From assembly GCA_963710665.1 (NCBI GenBank), contig CAVQBC010000004.1, forward strand, positions 372,001 to 436,000: a stretch of DNA of 64,000 nt, written 5' to 3'. Each line of letters opens with the position of its first letter. The stretch's first letter is position 1. A program made the position numbers and the translations under genes. Under the pieces are notes generated by a model that was given only the letters and a program-made list of their open reading frames with translations, was not told the origin of the DNA and ran no database searches. This document shows positions 1-7,461 of the stretch, piece by piece. Origin of the DNA: CAVQBC01 sp963710665. Its GTDB lineage: Bacteria > Actinomycetota > Thermoleophilia > Solirubrobacterales > Solirubrobacteraceae.

Positions 1-774
1 AAGAAGGCCGGGCCGCTGGCCGCCCGGCGCTCGTGGATCGCCCGGGCGAGCGAGGCGTCGCTGGCGCGCGCCGCCGCCGGCGAGCGGGCCGAGCTCGAGA
101 TCGCGCGGCTGCGCTTCGGCCTGCACCGGGCCGTCAACGATGCGCTCGCCGCCGCCGGCGTCGAGCTGCTGCCGCTGGGGCCGAGCGCGCGCGACGCCTA
201 CGTGGACGCCACCATCGCGCTCGGCGACCGGAAGGCCAAGCGCTGGGCCGGGCGGATCACGGCCGCCGACCACCCGATCAACGTCGAGGCCGCCGAGTTC
301 CGCGCCGACGGCCGGCTCCTGCTCGGGCTGCGCTACCCGGTGACCGCCGAGGGCCACCCGATCCTCGTCGAGGTCCACGACGCCGACGCGCTCTTCGACG
401 ATCCCGGCGCCGTGCCCGCCTGCGGGCACGTGTGGGTGCTCGAGGACGTCGGGACCCCCGAGGCGCCCGCCGGCCTGCGCGCCCTGGACAGCGACGGGGA
501 CGACCACTTCGACGCGGTGGTCGGGGACCTCGACGCCTCCGGGAAGTCCGCCACCGTGCTGGAGGACCATCCGCACGGCGCGCTCGCCGCCTCGAGGCAC
601 GTGCGCTTCTCGCTCCCGCTCGCCGCGGCCGGTGGCGCGGTGGGCAGCGACCTCGTCCACCACTTCGGCGACGTGCGCCGCGTGGAGGGCGTGACCGTCG
701 ACCACGAGGGCCACGCCCACTACGTGATCGACGAGGAGGGCCACGTCGCGCTGCGGACCCTGGTCTTCGACTAG
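1..774 (+). CDS. hypothetical protein, 5'-truncated by window edge
   Basis: The reading frame is open from the first base of the window and stops with TAG at 774, so the true start lies outside. The visible 257 residues are charged and have no signal peptide or membrane segment. A middle stretch carries an RWAGRI segment, a DSDGDD acidic cluster and many histidines towards the end (GHAHYVIDEEGH). I do not recognise a family. The acidic cluster could bind a metal, but that is a guess. It converges on the PhoD-like gene, with a strong hairpin between them at 791-821. Confidence 0.75.
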   Translation, partial: KKAGPLAARRSWIARASEASLARAAAGERAELEIARLRFGLHRAVNDALAAAGVELLPLGPSARDAYVDATIALGDRKAKRWAGRITAADHPINVEAAEFRADGRLLLGLRYPVTAEGHPILVEVHDADALFDDPGAVPACGHVWVLEDVGTPEAPAGLRALDSDGDDHFDAVVGDLDASGKSATVLEDHPHGALAASRHVRFSLPLAAAGGAVGSDLVHHFGDVRRVEGVTVDHEGHAHYVIDEEGHVALRTLVFD

Positions 775-790
775 CCGCCAGAACGCTCGA

Positions 791-821
791 AGCCCGGCCG
801 GGAGGCACCTCCGGCCGGGCT
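791..821. terminator. bidirectional hairpin between convergent genes
   Basis: The 10-bp arms AGCCCGGCCG and CGGCCGGGCT pair perfectly, with a further GAG/CTC step inside. The hairpin starts 16 nt after the stop of the first gene and faces the convergent phosphatase gene. There is no long T-run, as is usual for high-GC terminators. Confidence 0.6.
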
Positions 822-910
822 CCGTGAGCGTCGGGCGAGCTCTGCGGGCGGTCTGCCCGTCCTCGCAGGCTCCGGTTGCGCAAACTCGCAACCGGGGCAG
901 CACCTGACCG

Positions 911-2596
911 TCAGGTCAGGTCGCGCTCGAAGACCCGTGCGAGCCGCAGGCGGCCGGAGCCGCCGCGCTCGGCGTCGTCGACCAGCGTCTTCTCGATGCG
1001 CAGCGACGCGCGGCTCCCGTCGAAGCGCAGCGTGGCCACCTGATTCTCGAACCACGGCTCGCCGTGGGCGAAGCGCCAGCGGATCGGCGGCGGCGGCACG
1101 CCGGCGCTGCGCGCCAGGACACGCGCGACGCGCGCGGCCACGCGCGACCACGCGCCCCGCACCACCGTGCGCTCCCGGTCGTCGAGCGGGTTGCGGAACG
1201 GCGAGCACGTCGCCTGGTAGACCCGCGAGCGGACCCCGGCGCCCTTGCGGAACCCCACCTCGGCGAGGTAGGCGTGGTGGACGTCGCCCGACAGCGTCAC
1301 GATCGTGGCGGGCGGCTCGCCGCGGCGCCCGGCGCCGACCTCCTCGAGCAGCTCGCACATGCCCTCGAAGCTGCGGCGGAACGCCGCCCAGTGCTCGAGG
1401 TCGAGGCCCTGGCGCAGCTTCTCCCCGAGCGCGGCCGCGCGCCGGCCCCAGGCGCCGTCGCAGACCGCCTCGTTCCACGCCTCGAGGTCGTGCATGCCGG
1501 GCGCGAGCAGCAGCGGCAGTGACGTCCCGATCAGGAGGTGGTCGAACCCGCCGGTGGCGTGCTCGGTGATCCAGCGCCACTCCCCGGCGTCGACCATCGA
1601 GCGCTGCCCCGGCGCGAGGACGCGGCCCGCGCGCGAGTCGACCATCACGAGGCGGACCGGCCCGATGTCGCGGTAGAAGCTCCAGCGCGTGCCGGACACC
1701 TCGCGGTCCGCGCGGTATCCGAACTCGCGCAGGATCTCGAAGGCGTCGCCGCCATCGCGGCCGTCGCAGCCCGCGACCCGGCGGAACAGCGGATCCTCCC
1801 CCAGCTCCCGGGGCGCGAGGTTGCCGAGGTGCTGGTAGAGCCAGTAGGAGGCGAAGCCGCCGATGATGCGCTCGTTCCACCAGGGCTTGGCGCGCATCTC
1901 GTCCACCCACGCCTGCGACGTGTTCCAGTCGTCGTGGACGTCGTGGTCGTCGAAGATCATCGCCGTCGGCACGGTGGAGAGCAGCCAGCGGACGTAGGGC
2001 TCGCTCCAGGACTCGCGGTAGAGCCGGGTGTACTCCTCGAAGTCGGCGATCGACTCGCCGGGCGGCTCGCTCGGATCGCGCCGGGAGCGGATGAACTCCC
2101 GGGTCTCGGGCGAGACCTCGTCCGCGTACACCTGGTCGCCGAGCAGCACGAGCGCGTGCGGCCACTCGTCGGGCGGCCGCTCCTGCATCCGCATGGCCTC
2201 GGCGCGCAGGGCGTCGACCTCCCGCCCGCGCGGGTCCTCCTCCTTGGGGAGCGAGTGCGGGACCTCGTGCGGCGCGTACACGCGGCAGGACCCGAACATG
2301 ATGTCCACCGGCGCGCCCTCGCGGTGGGTCCGGATCACCGACGGCGGGAACGGACTGTCCTCGAGCGGCCACACCTTGCGGCCGTCGAGGCGGACCTCGT
2401 AGGGCGTCGTGCTCGCCGGCTCGAGGCCCTCGAGCACGACGATCGCGTAGTGGTGGCCGCCGACCGCGAAGGTGGGCTCACGCCGGCCGAGCACCTCGAC
2501 GTCGCACGGCGCGTCGACCTCGACCCACACGGTCGCGTCCGTCTCGCCCACGTGGCGCTGGAGCGGCCCGAGGACGAGCCGGGGCCCGGCCGTCAT
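911..2596 (-). CDS. PhoD-like metallophosphatase
   Basis: This 561-aa protein belongs to the PhoD-type alkaline phosphatase/metallophosphatase family, which hydrolyses phosphomono- or diesters with bound metals. Visible family motifs in order are MFGSCR, LLGDQVYADE, IFDDHDVHDDWN and LSGDVHHAYLAEV. The Asp, Asn and His residues in them are the expected metal ligands. There is an N-terminal beta-rich domain (about residues 1-100), as in PhoD. There is no clear Sec or Tat signal peptide, so the enzyme may be cytoplasmic, unlike exported PhoD. The ATG start overlaps the stop of the upstream glutamate dehydrogenase by 4 bp (ATGA), implying translational coupling. Confidence 0.85.
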   Translation of the reverse strand: MTAGPRLVLGPLQRHVGETDATVWVEVDAPCDVEVLGRREPTFAVGGHHYAIVVLEGLEPASTTPYEVRLDGRKVWPLEDSPFPPSVIRTHREGAPVDIMFGSCRVYAPHEVPHSLPKEEDPRGREVDALRAEAMRMQERPPDEWPHALVLLGDQVYADEVSPETREFIRSRRDPSEPPGESIADFEEYTRLYRESWSEPYVRWLLSTVPTAMIFDDHDVHDDWNTSQAWVDEMRAKPWWNERIIGGFASYWLYQHLGNLAPRELGEDPLFRRVAGCDGRDGGDAFEILREFGYRADREVSGTRWSFYRDIGPVRLVMVDSRAGRVLAPGQRSMVDAGEWRWITEHATGGFDHLLIGTSLPLLLAPGMHDLEAWNEAVCDGAWGRRAAALGEKLRQGLDLEHWAAFRRSFEGMCELLEEVGAGRRGEPPATIVTLSGDVHHAYLAEVGFRKGAGVRSRVYQATCSPFRNPLDDRERTVVRGAWSRVAARVARVLARSAGVPPPPIRWRFAHGEPWFENQVATLRFDGSRASLRIEKTLVDDAERGGSGRLRLARVFERDLT

Positions 2597-5500
2597 GCGT
2601 CCGCCAGCGTGCGCAGCTGGCGCACCGCCAGGGTGAGCGCGGGCAGCCCGCCCGCCCGCTCGAGCGCCAGCGAGCGCAGGAAGCGGTCCAGCCGCGCGCG
2701 CTGCGGGCCGATCTCGCGCATCAGCGCCTCGACCGCCGCGTCGGCCCCGACGTCGCCGGCGAGCGCGAGCGCGCGGGCGACGAGCTGGCACCGCGCCTCG
2801 AGCAGGTCGTCGTGCAGCGCGCGCACGGCCCAGCGGCGCGTGCGCGTGTCGACGGGGAGCCCGTCGAGCTCGCCCGCCAGCCAGTTCAGCCGCAGGCGCT
2901 CGCCGAGCAGGAACGAGGCCTCGGCCACGAGCTCGACCGGGTGGCCGCCGGCGCGGGCGACCGCGATGAGGCCGGGGGCCTGCACGAGCTCGCCCAGCAC
3001 GGCGTGCGCGCGGGCCAGGTCCTCGGGCACGCCGCGCGCCCGCAGCGCCTCGACGGTCGCCTCGCGCCGCGCGCGCCACTCGTCCGTCCCGATCCGCGGC
3101 ATCGCCTCCGCCAGCCGCGCGAAGGCCTCGCGGTCGGCCTCGATCGCCTCGCCGATGCTGCGCGGGTCGGCCGACGTGAGGTTGCGCCGGGTGATCGCCT
3201 CGACAAGCGCGCTGACGCCCGCCATCAGCTCGGCGACGGCGTCGCGGTCGACGCTGCGCGGCAGGCGCTCGAGGACGTCCCAGCGGTCGTCGGCGCCGGT
3301 CACCTCCTCGGCGGCGCGGAAGGCCCCCACGACGTCGGCGTCGAGCACGCCGCACTCGGCGGAGAGCTCGGAGACGAACGTCGGGCCCATCGAGTTGACC
3401 ACGAGGTTGGCCTCGATGGTGGCGATCAGCTGGCGCCGCAGCGGGTGGTCGGCCAGCCGGTGGCCGAAGCGCTCGACGAGCGCGGACGGGAAGTAGTCGC
3501 GGAGGTCGCGCTCGAGGAACGGGTCGTCCGGCAGGTCGGACTCGAGCAGCGCCCGCGTGACGTGCAGCTTGGCGTAGGCGAGCAGCAGCGCCAGCTCGGG
3601 CCGCTGGACGCCCTCACCCACGCGGCGGCGCTCCGCGAGCTCCTCGGTCGTGGGCAGCGCCTCGGCGGCGCGGTCGAGCAGCCCGTCTGCCTCCAGCGCG
3701 CTCATCAGCTCCTCGTAGGCGTCCATCCGCCGGGGCGCGACCGCGACCTCGTCGGAGAGGATCTGCGCCTGCAGGAACGAGCCGTAGAGGACGTGCGCGA
3801 CGACGTCGCCCGTGACGTCGCGCAGCAGCTGGTCGCGCTCGTCCGCGTCGAGCTCCTCGCCGCGGACGGCGAGGTCGAGCAGGATCTTGAGGTTGACCTC
3901 GTGGTCGGAGCAGTCGACGCCGGCCGAGTTGTCGATGAAGTCCGCGTTGACGCGGCCGCCGCGGCGCGCGAACTCGACGCGCGCCCGCCGCGTGAGGCCG
4001 AGGTTGCCGCCCTCGGCGACGACGCGGCAGCGCAGCTCGTCGGCGTCGACGCGGATGCTGTCGCTGGCGCGGTCCTTGGCGTCGTCGTCGGTCTCGGTGG
4101 AGGCCTTGACCACCGTGCCGATGCCGCCGTTGAAGAGCAGGTCCACGGGGGCGCGCAGGATCGCCCGGATGACGTCGGCGGGCGCCAGGCGCTCGTCCTC
4201 GGTCCCGAGCGCGGCGCGCGCCTCCTCGGAGAGCGCGATCGACTTCGCGCTCCGCGGCCAGACCCCGCCGCCGGCCGAGATCGCCGCGCGGTCGTAGTCG
4301 TCCCACGAGGAGCCGCCCGCCATGCCGAGCTCGAACAGCCGGCGGCGCTCGGCGAACGAGGCCGCCGGGTCCGGGTCGGGGTCGATGAACACGTGGCGGT
4401 GATCGTAGGCGGCCACCAGCCGCACCCGGTCCGAGAGCAGCATGCCGTTGCCGAACACGTCGCCGGACATGTCGCCGATCCCCACCGCGGTGAACACGTC
4501 GCGCTCGGGGTCGAGGTCGAGCTCCGACAGGTGGCGCTTGACGGACTCCCACGCGCCGCGGGCGGTGATCCCGAGCGCCTTGTGGTCGTAGCCCGTGCGC
4601 CCGCCGGAGGCGAACGCGTCGCCGAGCCAGAACTCCTGCTCGACGGCCACCCGGTTGGCGGTGTCCGACAGCGTCGCGGTGCCCTTGTCGGCGGCGACCA
4701 CCAGGTAGGTGTCGGGCTCGTCGAGCACGCGCACGCCGTCCGGGTGGCGGACCTCGCCGTCGACCAGGTTGTCCGTGACCTCGAGCAGGCCGCGGATGTA
4801 GGCGACGTACTGGCGCTCGACCTCGCGCGCGAGCTCCGCGCGCCCGGCGGGCGGGGCCTTGAGGATGAAGCCGCCCTTGGCGCCCTCGGGGACGATCACG
4901 GCGTTCTTCGCGAGCTGCGCGCGCATCAGGCCGAAGACCTCGGTCCGGTAGTCCATCCGGTCCGAGAAGCGGATCCCGCCACGGGCGATGCGCCCGCCGC
5001 GCAGGTGGATGCCCTCCATCGCCGCCGAGTAGACGTAGATCTCGACCCACGGCGCGGGCTGCGGCATCGCCGGCACGTCACCCGAGCGCAGCTTGAAGGT
5101 GATCACCTCCCGCCCGGGGCGGTACGCGTTGGTGCGCAGCGTCGCGTCGATCAGCAGCAGCTGGTTGCGCAGGATGCGGTCGTGGTCGAGCGAGGCGACC
5201 TCGTCGAGGTCGGCCAGGATCTCCTCGCGCAGGGCCAGCTCGCCGGCCTCGTCGCGCGGGTGCGCGGGGTCGAAGCGCAGCTCGAAGTAGCGCACGAGCT
5301 TGGCCGTCACCGCCGCGTTGGCCGCCAGCACGTCGTTCTGGTAGCTCTCGGTGAAGCGCGACCCGATCCGCTGGCGGTAGCGGCGGTAGGCGCGCAGCAG
5401 CGTGAGCTGGCGCCAGTCCAGGCCCGCCGCCATCACCAGCCGGTTGAGCGTGTCGGACTCGCACTCGCCGCCCCACACGGCGCCGACCGTGTCGGCCACG

Positions 5501-7383
5501 CGCTCGCCGCAGTCCTCGAGGTCGAGCGGGCAGTCGTCCGAGCCGAGGACCACGAACTCCTGCACCCAGGTCTCGGCGTACTCGTCGTCGCGCAGGCGCG
5601 TCGCGACCTCCTCGATCACCCGCAGCCCGAGGTCCTCGAGCATCGGCATGACCTCGGAGAGCTCGACCTTCTCGCCCATCTTGTAGAGGCTCAGCAGCGT
5701 GCGGCCGCCGCGCGCGGCGGGCTCGGGGTGCAGGTCGACCACGAACGACCTGTCGCCGTCGGCGAGCCGCTGGAAGCAGGCGATGTCGCGCACCGCGGAC
5801 TCTGGCTCGACCTGCGCGCGGTAGTGATCGGGGAAGCGCGGGCCCCAGCTCGCCGCCAGCTCGCTGCCGAGGCGCGCACCGTGGATGCGCACCAGTTGCT
5901 CGCGCAGGCGCTCGTGCCAGGAGCGCGTGAGCGCCACGACCTCGCGCTCGAGGTCGCGGAACGAGACGTCCGGGAGGCCGTCGGCGCGGTGCACGGTGGC
6001 GTGGACGTGCACGCGCTCGGGCTCGGCGTAGACGCGGTGGGCCTCGACGCCCTTCGTGTCGAAGCGGCGGCGCAGGAGCGCGCTGAGCCGGTCGAGCAGC
6101 TCGGGGGTCGAGCGCGTGGCCGGCATCGACGCGATCAGCGAGGCGCTGCGCCCGTCCGGGTCGCGCCGCCCGAGCAGCCGGACCGTGTTGCCGTGGAGCC
6201 CGAGCAGCGCGACGATCGCGCGCCGGAGGTCCTCCTGCGGCGCGGCGAACAGCTCGTCCTTGGGGAAGGACTCGAACAGCGAGACCGCCGCCTTGTAGTC
6301 GTGCGAGCCCTCGATGAGGTCCTCGGAGACGAGGATGCGGCGCAGCTTGCGCGCCAGCAGCGGCGTCTGCTCGGCCGGCTCGGCGTAGGCCTTGGTGGTG
6401 AACAGGCCGAGCATCCGCGCCTCGAGCACGACGCGGCCGGCGACGAGCCGGCGCACCGCGACGTAGTCCATCCGCGCGCGCTTGTGCACGGGCGAGAGCC
6501 GGTTCGTCTTCGAGACGACGAGCACGTCCCCGGTGGTCGCCCGCTCGCGCTGCAGCGGCGGGAGCTGGTCGAGCGATACGGGCTCCGCGTACGCCGAGGT
6601 GGCCTCGTCGGCGAGCAGCCCGAGCCCGGAGCCCGGCACGACCCGAGCGGCCTCCTCGCCGATGTCGTACTCGCGGTAGCCGAGGAAGATGAAGTTGCCC
6701 TGCAGCAGCCAGTCGAGGAACGCGAGCGTCTCGTCGACGTCCTCGGGGTCCGGCCCCTCGGCGCCCGCGGCGATCTCGATCATGCGCGGCACGCGGGCGG
6801 TGAGGGCGGGGAAGTCATCCACGCAGCGGTGCACGGACTCGAGCACGTCGCGCAGCGCCGCCTCGACCGCCGCGAGCTCGGCCGGCGGGAGGCGGCGGTC
6901 GAGGTCGAAGTGCATCACCGACTCGCGCACCGCCGCGTCGCGCGGGTGGCGGACGCGGACGATGCGGCCGGCCGCGTTGCGCTCGATGCCCACGATCGGG
7001 TGCAGCACGCGCTCGACGAGCAGGCCGCGCGCCTCGAGCTCGGCGGTCAAGGAGTCCACGAGGAACGGGAGGTCCCGGGTGTTGGCCTCGACCACGGAGC
7101 CGTGTGGCTTGGCGCCGCCGTTGCCGGCCCGCGGGGTGAAAGCCCGCACCGCGATCGGCTCGGTGCCGCGGGCCGCGACGAACGCGTACAGCGAGGCGAT
7201 CTCGTCGAAGAGCGCCTCGGCCGAGGGCTCGCTGTCGTCGGCGCCCCGCCCGCGGCGCAGGTAGGCACGGGCGAACGCCCGGACCGAGGGCGCGACGTCC
7301 GCGCCCAGCCGCTCGTCGATGAGCCCCATCAGCCGCTCGCGCAGCGGCGCGAGCCACTGCTCCCGGGTGTCGGTGGCGCTCAT
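2593..7383 (-). CDS. gdh: NAD-specific glutamate dehydrogenase, large (about 180 kDa) type
   Basis: This 1596-aa protein matches the length of the giant NAD-GDH family (L_180 class in Streptomyces, also found in proteobacteria), which deaminates glutamate to 2-oxoglutarate and feeds NADH and ammonium to catabolism. The N-terminal third is regulatory, with ACT-like character. The catalytic region sits in the C-terminal half and includes the dehydrogenase-type segment EGAKGGFILK and a GIGDMSGDVFGNGM stretch typical of this class. The start at 7383 is ATG with an AATACT box 9 nt upstream. The gene overlaps the downstream phosphatase by 4 bp and is divergent from a LuxR/LAL regulator that could control it. 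Confidence 0.93.
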   Translation of the reverse strand: MSATDTREQWLAPLRERLMGLIDERLGADVAPSVRAFARAYLRRGRGADDSEPSAEALFDEIASLYAFVAARGTEPIAVRAFTPRAGNGGAKPHGSVVEANTRDLPFLVDSLTAELEARGLLVERVLHPIVGIERNAAGRIVRVRHPRDAAVRESVMHFDLDRRLPPAELAAVEAALRDVLESVHRCVDDFPALTARVPRMIEIAAGAEGPDPEDVDETLAFLDWLLQGNFIFLGYREYDIGEEAARVVPGSGLGLLADEATSAYAEPVSLDQLPPLQRERATTGDVLVVSKTNRLSPVHKRARMDYVAVRRLVAGRVVLEARMLGLFTTKAYAEPAEQTPLLARKLRRILVSEDLIEGSHDYKAAVSLFESFPKDELFAAPQEDLRRAIVALLGLHGNTVRLLGRRDPDGRSASLIASMPATRSTPELLDRLSALLRRRFDTKGVEAHRVYAEPERVHVHATVHRADGLPDVSFRDLEREVVALTRSWHERLREQLVRIHGARLGSELAASWGPRFPDHYRAQVEPESAVRDIACFQRLADGDRSFVVDLHPEPAARGGRTLLSLYKMGEKVELSEVMPMLEDLGLRVIEEVATRLRDDEYAETWVQEFVVLGSDDCPLDLEDCGERVADTVGAVWGGECESDTLNRLVMAAGLDWRQLTLLRAYRRYRQRIGSRFTESYQNDVLAANAAVTAKLVRYFELRFDPAHPRDEAGELALREEILADLDEVASLDHDRILRNQLLLIDATLRTNAYRPGREVITFKLRSGDVPAMPQPAPWVEIYVYSAAMEGIHLRGGRIARGGIRFSDRMDYRTEVFGLMRAQLAKNAVIVPEGAKGGFILKAPPAGRAELAREVERQYVAYIRGLLEVTDNLVDGEVRHPDGVRVLDEPDTYLVVAADKGTATLSDTANRVAVEQEFWLGDAFASGGRTGYDHKALGITARGAWESVKRHLSELDLDPERDVFTAVGIGDMSGDVFGNGMLLSDRVRLVAAYDHRHVFIDPDPDPAASFAERRRLFELGMAGGSSWDDYDRAAISAGGGVWPRSAKSIALSEEARAALGTEDERLAPADVIRAILRAPVDLLFNGGIGTVVKASTETDDDAKDRASDSIRVDADELRCRVVAEGGNLGLTRRARVEFARRGGRVNADFIDNSAGVDCSDHEVNLKILLDLAVRGEELDADERDQLLRDVTGDVVAHVLYGSFLQAQILSDEVAVAPRRMDAYEELMSALEADGLLDRAAEALPTTEELAERRRVGEGVQRPELALLLAYAKLHVTRALLESDLPDDPFLERDLRDYFPSALVERFGHRLADHPLRRQLIATIEANLVVNSMGPTFVSELSAECGVLDADVVGAFRAAEEVTGADDRWDVLERLPRSVDRDAVAELMAGVSALVEAITRRNLTSADPRSIGEAIEADREAFARLAEAMPRIGTDEWRARREATVEALRARGVPEDLARAHAVLGELVQAPGLIAVARAGGHPVELVAEASFLLGERLRLNWLAGELDGLPVDTRTRRWAVRALHDDLLEARCQLVARALALAGDVGADAAVEALMREIGPQRARLDRFLRSLALERAGGLPALTLAVRQLRTLADA

Positions 7384-7392
7384 GGCGGGCCG

Positions 7393-7430
7393 AGTATTCC
7401 AGGCACCTGCGGGTGCTGCGCCGCTGGCGC
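7393..7430. promoter_or_regulatory. divergent promoter with two inverted repeats (gdh / LuxR-LAL gene)
   Basis: The 78-bp gap between the divergent starts holds a reverse-strand AATACT box (7393-7398) for gdh. It also holds two adjacent inverted repeats, GCACC-TGCG-GGTGC (7403-7416) and GCGCC-GCT-GGCGC (7418-7430). These dyads are candidate operators for the neighbouring LAL regulator. Function is inferred from position only. Confidence 0.35.
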
Positions 7431-7448
7431 CTAGGCGGACGAGGGGCG

Positions 7449-7454
7449 TAGTGT
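7449..7454 (+). promoter_or_regulatory. -10 box TAGTGT of a probable leaderless promoter
   Basis: TAGTGT lies 7 nt upstream of the GTG start at 7462, so transcription would begin at or next to the start codon. No ribosome-binding site is visible. Confidence 0.4.
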
Positions 7455-7461
7455 CGGCATC

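Noticed and set aside
2812..7434. A 1540-codon open frame on the + strand opposite gdh
   Set aside because: It mirrors the gdh gene; its translation is Arg/Ala/His-rich without domains, a normal shadow in 70% GC DNA.
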